Positions 1-11,860 of a stretch of 64,000 nt of DNA are shown piece by piece. Under the pieces are notes generated by a model, which saw only the letters and a list, made by a program, of their open reading frames with translations, had not been told where the DNA came from and made no database searches. Within the stretch, counting starts at the first letter, position 1. Each line of letters opens with the position of its first letter. Origin of the DNA: Dichetophora obliterata (taxonomy: Eukaryota; Arthropoda; Insecta; Diptera; Sciomyzidae); contig OY986435.1 in NCBI GenBank assembly GCA_963920525.1, positions 298,652,708-298,716,707 of the forward strand. The letters are read 5' to 3'. The translations under genes and the position numbers were made by a program.

Positions 1-1187
1 TTGTTAATTGTTAATTGTTAATTGTTATTTGTTAATTTTTAATCTTTAATTTTTAATTTTTAATCTTTAATTTTTAATTTTTAATTTTTAATTTTTAATT
101 TTTAATTTTTAATTTTTAATTTTTAATTTTTAATTTTTAATTTTTAATTTTTAATTTTTAATTTTTAATTTTTAATTTTTAATTTTTAATTTTTAATTTT
201 TAATTTTTAATTTTTAATTTTTAATTTTTAATTTTTAATTTTTAATTTTTAATTTTTAATTTTTAATTTTTAATTTTTAATTTTTAATTTTTAATTTTTA
301 ATTTTTAATTTTTAATTTTTAATTTTTAATTTTTAATTTTTAATTTTTAATTTTTAATTTTTAATTTTTAATTTTTAATTTTTAATTTTTAATTTTTAAT
401 TTTTAATTTTTAATTTTTAATTTTTAATTTTTAATTTTTAATTTTTAATTTTTAATTTTTAATTTTTAATTTTTAATTTTTAATTTTTAATTTTTAATTT
501 TTAATTTTTAATTTTTAATTTTTAATTTTTAATTTTTAATTTTTAATTTTTAATTTTTAATTTTTAATTTTTAATTTTTAATTTTTAATTTTTAATTTTT
601 AATTTTTAATTTTTAATTTTTAATTTTTAATTTTTAATTTTTAATTTTTAATTTTTAATTTTTAATTTTTAATTTTTAATTTTTAATTTTTAATTTTTAA
701 TTTTTAATTTTTAATTTTTAATTTTTAATTTTTAATTTTTAATTTTTAATTTTTAATTTTTAATTTTTAATTTTTAATTTTTAATTTTTAATTTTTAATT
801 TTTAATTTTTAATTTTTAATTTTTAATTTTTAATTTTTAATTTTTAATTTTTAATTTTTAATTTTTAATTTTTAATTTTTAATTTTTAATTTTTAATTTT
901 TAATTTTTAATTTTTAATTTTTAATTTTTAATTTTTAATTTTTAATTTTTAATTTTTAATTTTTAATTTTTAATTTTTAATTTTTAATTTTTAATTTTTA
1001 ATTTTTAATTTTTAATTTTTAATTTTTAATTTTTAATTTTTAATTTTTAATTTTTAATTTTTAATTTTTAATTTTTAATTTTTAATTTTTAATTTTTAAT
1101 TTTTAATTTTTAATTTTTAATTTTTAATTTTTAATTTTTAATTTTTAATTTTTAATTTTTAATTTTTAATTTTTAATTTTTAATTTT
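1..1187. repeat. Heptanucleotide satellite (TTTTTAA)n
   Basis: The unit TTTTTAA repeats without a single visible error from about 71 to 1187, roughly 159 copies. Positions 1-70 hold variant heptamers (TTGTTAA, TCTTTAA) that look like the decayed left edge. The window begins inside the repeat, so its true length is unknown. A perfect core with degenerate edges fits slippage or unequal exchange homogenising the middle. Array length in an assembly is unreliable. Confidence 0.97.
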
Positions 1188-1380
1188 CAATTTTCAACTG
1201 TTAACTGTTAATAGTTAACAGCTAATAGTTTATAGTTATTAGCTAAAAATTAAAAGTTAATAGTTAAATATTAATTATTAATTGTCAATTGTTAATTGTT
1301 TATTGTAAATTGTAAACTCTAAATTATACATTGCAAATTTTAAATTGAATATTGTAAACTGTAAATTAAATAAAAATAAG
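1188..1380. repeat. Decayed right edge of the heptamer satellite
   Basis: Beyond the perfect array the sequence continues as diverged heptamers (TTGTTAA, CTGTTAA, TAGTTAA and similar) with losing phase up to about 1380, where unique-looking AT-rich sequence takes over. From 1381 to about 1800 I see no gene or repeat. Confidence 0.75.
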
Positions 1381-2322
1381 TAAAATTTGATATCATTCAA
1401 TGTATTTGTATACTGTTTTTAAAATTTATACTAATTTGTATATTTTTTAACTAATTTTTATATCGTGAACGGACTTACATTAACTGCGAATATGTTTTGG
1501 TTAAACAATATAATGTGGTGATCAAACCAGTCAATTAATAATTGATGTTGGTCCTTCCACTTTACGGCAATTTATCATGGTCATCCATTACAGTGTATCC
1601 TTAAAGTACTTATATGTAGGAAGAAAACTTGTAAATGCTCATTACCAGATCTTAACGCTCAATAATAAAACTTTAGGCATTGTTTCAGGCAAAAGGAATA
1701 CATCGGGTTTTAAACATTAAATTTTATTAAAAACATTAACACATCCTTAAAGCAAAATCTTTTGTACTTTTTACAAAATAAAACATCATCATTATCATCA
1801 ACTATTCCGCTACAGCGCACAGTGCTTTGTTTCATGCAAGTTGGACGGAGAAAATTATTTTGTGGATTTTTTAGTAGTTTTCGATGTTTCGGTCAAGTGG
1901 GCGTGGTAGCTCCCCTTCAACTTAAAAACATATTTCGCTATAACGTAGAAATGAAAAATGCTACAATAATAAAATCAAAGGTAGACGTCAAATATATGAT
2001 TACTAAATAATGTTCAAAATTAAAGCAATCGGACAAGGAGCGTGGCAGCTCCCATACAACTAAAACACATTTTGAGCTGTATCTTTGAAATGAAAAAACC
2101 ACAATAACGAAATCAAAATAAGACGTCAATAAAATTCAATTTTTTTTAAATTAAAAGTTGTTAAGTTCCTAAACTATTTCAAAATTTTTTACAAAATAAC
2201 CATAAAAATGCTGCAATTACTAGTCATAATAATCGCAATTCGATTCAGAACATTCACTGATGACAAAATTTGTTTTTCTTCTTCTGTGAATTCCTGGGTT
2301 CCTGTTGTCTTTACTTATATTT

Positions 2323-2590
2323 TCAGGCGCTATAAGGAACTTTAAAACTTTCGGTGATATTTTTGCGAATATTTTTTAAATATAATTCAAGGTAAGAATT
2401 AATGAAACGGTTAGAAGTAATCAACAACATATTCATCAAATCTGTATTTCTATTTATTTCTGAAGATTTTCGTGTATGTGGCATTAGAAATCTTCTACAA
2501 TCTTTATTTCTGACTTCTTGAGCCTCTTCAGAAAGTTCGGTACTATTTATTGCTTTAATACAGCTAAGTATGATAAGTTAACTCGATACT
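2323..2590 (-). pseudogene. Unrecognised open frame inside the foldback-like element
   Basis: The minus strand is open for about 85 codons and ends at a TGA at 2323-2325. It has no ATG near its upstream limit. The inferred peptide is charged, rich in Arg, Lys and Asn, and I cannot assign it to a family. It lies between the arms of the element and is not part of the inverted repeat, so it may be a relic of the element's own transposase. It could equally be a chance frame in AT-rich DNA. Confidence 0.25.
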
Positions 2591-3690
2591 TTTTGGAACT
2601 TGATTTATCTCTTAAAAGTAAGCGTAACTAACTTGATTTAACTATAGTGTGACCACGCTTATTTTTAGTACGACAGTCCGGCAATCACCATACGAACATT
2701 ATTACCAAATTTTAGTCTAACATAGTACGACAAAAACCGCAAATCGTTTTTTTCTTAAGCCAGCTAAGGGTCGAGAAAAAACTATTTCAGCTCAATCAGC
2801 CCAGTAGTTTTGGAGTCTATTGAAAATACAACCAGTAATTGATTTTTATATACAATTTTTTATACAAAATGTTTTTGTAAAAGACCAAATTTGTTAGTAT
2901 ACTTCATAGTAAGTATAGTATAGCGTCTTACTACGATGTAAGTATAGCATAACAGACGCTTGTCATGCAGAACAAACCATTTTAATATACGCTTTCCATG
3001 GACGTTACAATTTAGTACCGCACGAAAAAGAAAGAATTAAATATGGTGAAAAGTCACGAGAAGTTTATTCTTTTATTTAAGATTAAGATGATTTTAAGAC
3101 ATCATACCTTGTAAATATAAAAATTTGAAGATATTGGCAAAGCTAGATTTTACAAAATATATATAAAAAAAATTTTAGCTTAAAAAAATTAATTTTCTTT
3201 AATTTAAAGAGGAAACAAATAAATACTGGATTAAAAATTTTTTGATGTACTAAAAAAAATAATAAACACACTGTAACGTTACAAAAAGTGTTTAACGGTT
3301 TGTGCAACTCCTTTTTATTCAGGAGTTATAATGTCAAGTGGGAATTTTTCCTTACAAAAATATTTTGCATTGTTAACTGAGTCATTGAAAGGTAAATGGT
3401 TTAATCAATTATTTACTATGTATTTTCTGGGCCAACTTAGCTGAAATAGAATTTTTTTTTGACCCTTAGGTGGCTTAAGAAGAAAAATATTTACCACATC
3501 TCCGTTTTGCCTCCACAAATCAATAAAAATGCTATATTTCAGACGGTTTTTTTCGTACTATGTTAGACAAAAATTTGTTAATAAGTTCATATGGTGACTG
3601 TCAGCATTTTTACTAAAAAAGGCGTGGTCACTCTTTACGTAAGCCCACTTTTAAGAGTAAAATCGAGTGTTTAGTAATTATATATTTGAC
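2590..3690. repeat. Inner inverted repeat pair of the foldback-like element
   Basis: Left arm 2590-2860 and right arm 3395-3690 align in reverse complement with scattered mismatches and small indels. Shared landmarks are tgaccacgc near 2652 (ggcgtggtca near 3622), ctaacatagtacga near 2718 and cttaagcca near 2754. The arm also contains the ataaaaatgctatat / ccaaaactac motifs that form the tandem array at 17.0-17.4 kb. The spacer (2860-3395) is AT-rich with no recognisable coding. Confidence 0.75.
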
Positions 3691-3886
3691 GTCTACTTTG
3701 ATTTCGTTATTGTAGCATTGTTTATTTCTAAGATATAGCGCAAAGTGTGTTTCAGTTGTATGGGAGTTGGCACGCCCATTAATGTGATTGCGCCTTAGTT
3801 AAAAACATTGTTTACTAATCACATATTTGACGTCTTTGAACCTTTGATTTCGTTATTTCTTTTTTCATTTCTTTTTTCATTTCTTA

Positions 3887-4344
3887 CCCGAGTAACAATT
3901 TGTGTCAATACCAAACTTCTTAAGCTTAAAAGTGCCGCGTATCACACTTTATTTTATTTTTAAAAGCTACGAATAGTAACGAAAAACTGTGAAGTATGTA
4001 CGAACAGGACCCGAAAACAAAATTCATATATCGAGTCAAAGTAGCTGATGTGTATCGAAACTGGCCCGAGTCTTAACTATAAAGTATCCGAAACATACCC
4101 AATAAGTACCTCGAAAGTTACCTGAAATAGTATCGTAGAAAGTCTGTATTATGTCAATATATTATTGTGCGAATGTATTCTGGTACAATAAACTGGCGAG
4201 TGGCCGATTCGGTCTTCGTCGGTGCATTGTGCCTGCCCAAGGTGTTCCAGAACTAGCACTTCTTTCGATGCAGAGTTCGGACATTTACCAACATAGTAAC
4301 ATTAGCAATTTTTTTGACACAAAATATGAAATTGTTTCTCGGGC
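3887..4344. mobile_element. MITE with CCCGAG termini, copy 1
   Basis: The ends are CCCGAGTAACAATTTGTGTC on the left and, in reverse complement, CCCGAGAAACAATTT on the right. TA dinucleotides at 3885-3886 and 4345-4346 flank it, and removing it rejoins the right arm of the surrounding foldback-like element, so this is a genuine insertion. A second, diverged copy is at 61609-62114. No coding sequence is visible. TA duplication and size (458 bp) suggest a non-autonomous Tc1/mariner-type element. Confidence 0.75.
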
Positions 4345-5104
4345 TAGATATAGCGTAAAATGTGTTTAAGTTAGATGGGAGCCACCACGCTCACTGGTTC
4401 AAAATTCCTCAAATACTTTTTTTAACTTTTCTATACCTAAAACATCGAAAACTACTAAAAAAGTACACATTATAATTTTCTCCATCTACACGCTCAGAAA
4501 TTTTGGAATTAATTTTAAGCCAAGCGTTGGAATCATGCATTTTTTAATATATTTTTGATTAAAACTTATACTTTCAAGTACATTAAAAAATTGATTTAAT
4601 GTTATCTGTATTAAAGTATAATAAAAATTGTATTATATAAAAGTTATAATACAAATTGTCTTAAAATATAATACAAATATCTATCAAGCACCTGTCAAAT
4701 TGTCATTCTGATTCTGAAATCTGACATTGTCAAAATAAAACCTAAAGAAATAGTTTTTGTTAACGAAAAACCGTATGTTATAAAATAAACTTTAAATTAA
4801 TAAATATTTTGTTATTGGTTGACCACATAATTTCTTTTTATTTTACTTGGAATTTTAAAAGTAAGTAAACATTTAAAAGATTTATAGCTTTATTCCATAA
4901 ATGTTACATAAATTTTTTCCATAAATGTTGATTTTTCCTTGCACATTTTCAGGACAATATGTATTAAATGTTATACATCTTGTATTACTGTTTAATACAA
5001 TATGTATTACTATTTAATACAATTTGATACAATTTTTATTACTATTTAATACAATTTGTATTAATATTTAATAAAAAATTTTTTATTCGTATTACTTTTT
5101 AATA

Positions 5105-7886
5105 TTAATTTAAAAGAAACATAACGCAAGAAAACATGCTCAAATTTAGAAAAGCTAATGCAAAGTTAAAACGTGAAATTAAACTTTCGAAGAAAAAATC
5201 ACTCAATGAATTCACCTCGGAAATCAATCCATCGACCCCCACAGGGAAAATCTGGAGCAACATACGACGATTCTGTGGATATAAAGCTTCACACAATATC
5301 CATTGCTTACAAACCCATAACCCTTCTCTGCCACCACTTACGGACAACTCCCAAATAGCAAACGAATTTTGCAAATACTGGTCTAATAGTTCAATTGACA
5401 CAACCTTTCCAGAGCCATTCCAAACTAGCAAAACCACCGCGCTCAAACTACCACCACCCTCCAACATATCACAAAACGCAACAATAATAGAAAAAGAAAT
5501 AAACAATCTAGAACTAACCATGGCGATATCTAAACTAAAGGGTCTCACACCTGGCTTAGATAGAATTTCTTACCCCATGATACGAAACCTGGATACCACA
5601 GCTAAAAACAGACTACTAAACCTCTACAACAGTATATTTCACAATCACATTCCTCAAACTTTCAAAACTAGCCTGGTGGTACCTATCTTGAAACCAAAGT
5701 CTAACAAAACACTGATCAAATCATATAGGCCAATATCTCTAAATCCCTGCCTATCAAAGTTGTTAGATAAAATTATTGCCAATAGATTATGGTGGTTTGT
5801 CACAGTAGACAATTTACTTGATAATAGGCAAATAGGCTTCAAAAAAGGCAAGTCAGTAACTCATACTCTAGTTAGCATAGACTATCAGATTGCAAATTGC
5901 CTAGCAACGCAAAAACACCTATCCCTCATATCCCTTGACTTCGAAAAAGCTTTTGACAAGATCGGAATCCACACTATCATAGACCAACTCAGGGAGTGGA
6001 ATATAGGACCCAAAATTTTAAAATACATCATCCACTTTATGAGTCACAGAAAAATAATCGCACGAGTGGGAAAACACACCTCTAGCACCCATCCTCTGCA
6101 CAACGGAATACCCCAGGGCTCACCCCTATCAGTAGTTCTTTTCTTAATAGCGTACAACAAACTCTGCAATGTAATTGGAATGCACAGAGAAATCGATTTC
6201 AATGCCTATGCCGACGACTTCCACCTAATGATAAAACTAAGTAAAAGAAAAAACCCCTATATCAATCTAAATACACTTTTTCAGGACATTTCAACTTGGT
6301 GCAATTACTCCGGAGCAGTACTATCGAGTACAAAATGTAAACACATTCATTTTTGCCGCAAACACAACTGTCAATGCTCCATCCATCAAAACGATATTCA
6401 ACTAGAAGAAGTCAGCCAACTCAAAATCTTAGGAATAACTTTTAGCAAGAGATACCTATGGAATTCCCATATCGACCACTTAAATACATCATTAACAATA
6501 CATCTAAATATAATTAAATGCCTAGGAAGCCTCAAATTAAATTGCAACACATTATCGCTTATCAATGTAATTAAAGCTCTCATCGTATCTAAAATAAGTT
6601 TCGGAATCTTTCTGTATGGATACGCCCCCAAGTCAACTACAAACAAATTAAAAACTATCTACAATTCCGCTATAAGAACCGCGCTAGGAGCCTTTCGCTC
6701 AACTCCAATTAATAATATGCTTCTGGAATCCAACCTCTTTACACTTGAGAATCAGAGAGACTTTATCACATCTAAACTTTTTAAATCTTTCTTGCAGAGC
6801 AGCGACACACCATTAGAACAAAATTTGTTAAACTACAACAAGACAACAACATTGTCAAAACCGATACCAGCAATTACCAGAGGAATCATTAACTGTATAG
6901 ACCAGGGTATCCCATACCTCCCCACAAGCTCTACAACCTTATGTCCTCCATGGCTCTTCAAAGTCGCTACAATAAACACCACACTTCACAAATTTTCAAA
7001 ATCTAACACACCTCCTGAATTATTTCGAACAAAATTCCTGGCAATAAAAGCCAAATATCACAACTACACATTTATCTACACTGACGGCTCAAAGACCAAC
7101 AATAACTCAACCTACTCTGTCACCTTCTGCAGCCAAATAATTAAAATCTCCAACCTTCCACAATACAGTACTGTTTTCTCAGCAGAAATCATCGCTATAA
7201 ACGAAGCAATAGAACACGTCACAAATACAAACGGGAATTACGCTATATGCTCCGACTCCCTCTCATCACTAGAAGCCATAGCCAATTTGGCCAACACCAA
7301 TTACTACCCCTCGCGTATAAGAAACCTTCTTTCTACTTTTTTTCCGAGACTTATCTTAATATGGATTCCGAGCCACATTCAAATAAAAGGTAACGAATTT
7401 GCAGATCAAGCAGCCAAATATGCCAACAAAGCCCCCATCATCACAACACACAATTTCAACTCCAGCGACATTAATTACTTCTTAAAAAAACAACACTACA
7501 TGCAACATAAAAGTTTAATGCAACTTACATCAAACTGGTACAAACAACTAAATAATAATAACACAACAACAAAAGAACTTTTAGCCACAAACGACCCGAA
7601 CATAACTAGAAGAGACATAACAAGAATCGAGCGACTACGACTAGGCCACACTAAACTAACCCACGGCCACTTAATGAATAATGAAAATCCTCCTCCTCAC
7701 TGTCTTTTCTGCAACTCTACTCCCGCAATCAACATTCAACATATATTAACAGACTGCACATACTTTCACTACCATAAACAACAACTACAACTCAACAACG
7801 ATCTCACACATCTCCTTTCCAACCCCACTACTAACAACATAAAAAAATTAATACTTTTCTTAAAGCAATCAAACATATACCATCTT

Positions 7887-7919
<33 letters not shown>

Positions 7920-8067
7920 CATTACATGTAAGATGAACATTTAAATAATAATGCTTATCAGTTTTTCCTAGTATTAAGTTTAGCTTAAGGCCTAAGTAGC
8001 CATAGCTCATAAGTTAACTTAAAATTTTAATTTTCTGTTAATATATTAATAATAATAATAATAATAA
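5105..8067 (+). mobile_element. 5'-truncated I-clade non-LTR retrotransposon
   Basis: A 12-bp target duplication TACTTTTTAATA flanks it exactly (5093-5104 and 8068-8079). The 3' end is a TAA repeat (8048-8067), the tail type of I elements, after a 3' UTR of about 175 bp that begins with a 28-base A run. The 5' end is missing: the endonuclease domain and any ORF1 are absent, as expected from incomplete reverse transcription. The exact target duplication and uninterrupted frame indicate the youngest insertion in the nest. Confidence 0.93.
5136..7892 (+). CDS. Retrotransposon ORF2: reverse transcriptase, RNase H and CCHC knuckle
   Basis: Uninterrupted 918-codon frame encoding the C-terminal two thirds of a non-LTR polyprotein. 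The RT domain spans about residues 120-480, with LDFEKAFD near 268, NGIPQGSPL near 323 and catalytic YADD near 358-361. An RNase H domain follows at about 640-770 with its acidic residues in TDGSK, AEIIAINE, CSDS and NEFADQ. A C-terminal knuckle (CLFC...H....C, about 856-873) ends the protein. RT plus RNase H is the I-group arrangement; the product copies element RNA into nicked genomic DNA. The N-terminal endonuclease is missing, so the copy is not autonomous. The ATG at 5136 is just the first in the truncated frame; an in-frame TAA lies 30 bases upstream. Confidence 0.95.
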
Positions 8068-8280
8068 TACTTTTTAATAACTGAAGTATTACACTTGAAT
8101 ACAAATGTATTAAAATATAAACCAGAATAGCATTGTTCTAAACTTAGTTTCTATTCCAATTCTGTATTAGAATTTCTTATTATGGGATTAGAATTCAATT
8201 TTAATATTTGGCATATTAGATTCTAATGCGATTCTGAGCGTGTAACTTGTATAAAACCAAACACTGTGCCGCTCCACAGA

Positions 8281-9269
8281 CGCAGTAAAACATACAAGCA
8301 CACTTTCACAAACACACACACACACACACACACGCTTATTTGTTCACACACTCTGAATTAAATGACATTGATTTTCATTTTCAGAACAATAAAAACCGGA
8401 AAAAATAACAACGCTTTGTATATCATCAATGTTTTGCCACGTTGCATACCTTTGTATGTATGTCACCACTGACAGAATATCAGACTGAAATATGCGAGTC
8501 ATGAGTAGTGTGTGATGGCGGATGCCATCAGTACAAAAGTACTAAAACAACGGGAAATAAATGTTGGTTAACATAAAAATGAAGAAAATAAAATGGTTTT
8601 TGAAATGAAAATTAATGAAAGTACCCAGAATAACGATGAAAAATAAGAGAATTAAAAATAACTGCTAGCGAAGATAAAATTTAAGAGGTCTCCAGAGAGA
8701 TGTAAAATTATTTGTTTCTTTGAACTTAACAGTAAGAAGTAAAAATCTTGAAATTTATAAATGATTAAGTATGTAAACAAAAGCTCTAACTTTGACTTAA
8801 AATAACTGTTTTCGCTAAAAGTTAATTTGTTCAAAAAGTTAATATAGTTTATAAAAATTAAACAAAATATCCAGAAGTGGAATTAATTTTAATTTGCTAA
8901 CTATTACGAGATTACTCAGTTGTATTAAAAAAAAAATATGCTTTTCTGAGTGAAATTGAATAAAAGCCTTATTTTGTAAAACGAACACAATCACTTGCGT
9001 TACATTTTTTATATGACAATATATATTTTAAAGGAAAACATCAGTGAGAAAGAGAGAGAGAGAGAGTTTGCTCTAATTCATATGAAAATGGAGCTGCCGA
9101 ACAAAAAACCCCAAGTTAGGTGATTGCGTGCGTTTTACAAAATAAAGCCATAAAACTTGATTTTCGCCTTACAGCTTAGGATATTTCTTGTAACATGTAT
9201 ACAATTTTCACAAGCTTACTGTTTTACATATCCGTGGTGTGCTACCTTAACAGAGAAAACTAAATGATT
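8281..9269. other. Intergenic stretch with microsatellites, no gene recognised
   Basis: AT-rich sequence with a CA dinucleotide run around 8312-8332 and a GA run around 9052-9066. Short frames here show no family resemblance. Confidence 0.6.
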
Positions 9270-9420
9270 TTTTGTTGTTTTGAAATATTTTCCAAAGCAT
9301 TTCATTTTGGGATCCGTGCCTAAATGACTTTTATTTTATGCCAGGTCTGAATCGAAACTATGTACTTTTTGTATTTCAATAATAAATATTTCCAAATTAT
9401 TCAAAAACTTTAATTTGACG
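9270..9420. repeat. Diverged relative of the TTAA MITE at 24.1 kb
   Basis: About 150 bp (attttgggat, gacttttattttatgc, aaaaactttaattt) parallels the interior of the element at 24086-24332 in the same order and direction, ending near a GGTTAA. The left terminus is not recognisable, so this is a relic. Confidence 0.5.
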
Positions 9421-10751
9421 TGGTTAACTTAATAAAAACAATGGTGCCATTTGGCATCACTAAGTCGGATGTCACAAAACTAACAGTATCGCTTAAAAAT
9501 TAGTCAAAATCAAATTAAGGTCAAAATAAGCCTAAGTGTGAAAAAAATTGTCCCGTCTTTAAAGAGTTAAGGTGTATATTTCTACATCATGCACATCGCA
9601 GTGTTCGATCTTTATGGCAACTCGTATTAGAAGCAGTTTTAGTGAAATCTTGTAAGATTTCAATTGATTTTTGTTATTAAGAGACACTCTTATAAGCAAT
9701 ATGATGAAGAGGGGCTGACTTTTCTAAGGCGGGACCCCGGCGCCATCAGAATTTGGGGGTCATCTTCACAAATGGGTACAAACCACAGATTATTTTGATT
9801 TTTTTTTTTTTATTATTAACAAACGACACAAAATAATTTTTACAACAAAAAATCTGACTTTATTATTGACAAATATAAAAATTAAAGTAAAATTATTACA
9901 AACTCAGTACTATTAAAACAAAATATTTATAATAAATATGCGACTTTTTAGAGAAAATATTTTCACTTATTTCCATAAAGTTGCATTCTGTGACAAATTA
10001 CTTTTCAATACTTTATAACTTCAGCACATTTAAACATTGTACAGACATTGTTAAACAAAGATAATTTTTTATTATTTTTAACATACTAAAAGAACGATTC
10101 GCACTTGAAATCTTTAAGGGAAGTGCAAAGTTTTAATGGTCTAAAAACTATTAATGTGTTATGAAAAAGTGCGTAATATAAATTTTTCGATATAGAGCCC
10201 ACAATATTTTCCATATAATACTCACTAGAAATCTTATTTTCACTGATGAAATTTCTTCAAATAAATCTTTGGTTACTTCTTTATTATAAAGATATGTAAA
10301 CAACAAATTTTACATTCTATTCTTCTTTTTTTTTATTTTTTGATATTAATAGGTTATATTTTTATATACTAAAATATTTTTTGGTTTAGTTTTTAATCTT
10401 TCTCTTATCTGAAGAATTACAGTATTGAAACATAATAGAAATTAATCTTAAGTTCCTCTTCTTCTGCTAATGAACTGTTTTTTCTTCTTCATTGTTTTCC
10501 TGGGATACTTTGAAATATATTCACATTGTTTGCAACTTTCTTTGCTTCTTTTAAGGAGCTGTTAAAATTTAATCTAAAAGTGTGCAAATCAATTTTAGTT
10601 TTAGTCCAGTGCTGAATGAAGTGCAATTGATTTGCATTGCAATAATTTGCTAATATATTTTATCAATAATGAACAAAGAGTGGACTCGTATGACTTTGTT
10701 GCAAACTTATATCCACTTTTTTGAGTTGCTACGATTTCAGAGGCCCCCCTT
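9421..10751. other. AT-rich intergenic DNA, nothing recognised
   Basis: No convincing open frame, inverted repeat or RNA gene. A short GC-richer patch lies near 9725-9770. Confidence 0.5.
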
Positions 10752-10836
10752 TTAAGGGGACAGTACACACCTGAATTCTCACAAAATCAAATTTTTTTAT
10801 GATTGATTTTTGTTCAAAAGACCTCAAAGAATCTAT

Positions 10837-11466
10837 CGGCCGTATTCATTACATTTGTTATGCACTCGTTAAAAACTGTTTTAGTTAGAACACAAACTAT
10901 CCCTTAAAATTCTGTTTATGCATAAACGTATTTTAAGAGCATTTTAAGCAATATGGGAATTTTTTAAAAACAGTAAGCAACACTTCATCAGCTGACAGCT
11001 TGACGAAAAACAGACTTTTTTATGCCGGACAGCTTGACAAGTAATGTTAGGTATTAAAAAAGCAAAAAAAGTGAAGTGAAAAGTAAACACAAATATAAAA
11101 ACAATGGACATGTTCAATATTTTGATTATCTGCGCTTTAGTGGATGGAAATGTATAGAGCAAGGATCAACCCCTTTGAACAAAACAACGACGAGGAGTTC
11201 CGAAAAAATTCAGACTCAGCAAAGACAGTATGCGATAAATAATAAATATGCTTGCAGAATATGTCAATGGAGGCAAAAGGGGTGGAAAGAGACCACCGGA
11301 GTTGGAAGTTCTCTCTGCAACAAGCTGTTCGAGGAGAAACGACGTCCAGGATAATTTTAACGATCGTTAAAATACTCTTAGAACGATGATGCTAATATAC
11401 GTTTATGAATAACAAAAACTTTTTCACTGTATAACTATCGCTAAAACAGGTTTATGAATACGGGGG
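10837..11466 (+). mobile_element. PIF/Harbinger-type non-autonomous element
   Basis: Ends are CGGCCGTATTCAT on the left and ATGAATACGGGGG on the right, flanked by TAT (10834-10836 and 11467-11469). The uninterrupted site is seen in the other copy of the host repeat near 22.53 kb. A 3-bp duplication and a GGCCG-type terminus fit PIF/Harbinger, and the interior carries a matching transposase remnant. Length 630 bp. Confidence 0.7.
11104..11354 (+). pseudogene. Harbinger transposase N-terminal remnant
   Basis: Across shifting frames the sequence yields NPFEQNNDEEFR, then FRLSKDSMR, then a Gly/Lys-rich segment. This order resembles the N-terminal region of Harbinger nuclease proteins, which contain a DPFE-DDEEF-RFRLSK signature. 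At least two frame changes and stops interrupt it, and the DDE catalytic domain is absent. It supports the classification of the surrounding element and cannot make a functional protein. Confidence 0.55.
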
Positions 11467-11860
11467 TATATATATATAGATATAAAATTAGAAATTAATT
11501 TCTATGTTAAAGGGCGTAAGTTTTCAACGCAGGGCGTCAAGGCCGTATAGTCGGAAAGCGCTTTTTCTAGAAATCACATTTTGAGTTGGCGGGCGTGATA
11601 AAAAAAAACTACTACACTGATCGTTCTGAAACTTTAATATGTTATTATACTCATATAAGTCTACGGCTAATTTTGAAAAAAACGCCGCCATTATGTCAAT
11701 TTTTGCCAAAAAAATTCTTGTAAATCAATATATACCGGCTTTGATGCTGATTAAAATTCCGTTTTTTTTCAGACGTTCCAGTTAGCCAAAATATCACCCA
11801 CCGTGATTTTTTGATGTTATTTTCAAAAACCTGCAGCAGCCATAAAACACTCTGGAAAAA

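Larger units (their letters stand above)
4489..8242. mobile_element. TA-flanked MITE with CACGCTCAGAA termini, split by a retrotransposon
   Basis: Terminal inverted repeats CACGCTCAGAA (left) and TTCTGAGCGTG (right) are flanked by TA at 4487-4488 and 8243-8244. The flanks rejoin into the right arm of the foldback-like element. Excluding the I-like retrotransposon, the MITE is about 780 bp. It is rich in short direct repeats of the type taatacaattt. It has no coding capacity of its own. Confidence 0.75.
1808..8280. mobile_element. Foldback-like composite element with long inverted arms and nested insertions
   Basis: The left arm (about 1808-2150) reappears in reverse complement as the right arm in three pieces: 3690-3886, 4345-4488 and 8243-8280. 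Removing the two MITEs that split the right arm restores collinearity with the left arm, including the outer segment around CACTGTGC. Both arms contain units of about 139 bp (for example gcgtgg cores near 1901 and 2040) with the consensus gcgtggcagctcccatacaa. An inner inverted pair (2590-2860 and 3395-3690) lies between them. Tandemly repeated arms are typical of foldback elements; the superfamily is not established. Total length without the nested elements is roughly 2.2 kb. Confidence 0.7.

Noticed and set aside
1..1190. Heptamer array as a telomere repeat
   Set aside because: Insect telomere repeats are TTAGG-type and Diptera lack telomerase repeats; TTTTTAA has no G-rich strand. A satellite is the simpler reading.
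5105..5548. 147-codon minus-strand frame
   Set aside because: Antisense shadow of the I-clade ORF2.
8312..8332. CA dinucleotide run as a regulatory element
   Set aside because: Ordinary microsatellite with no further context.
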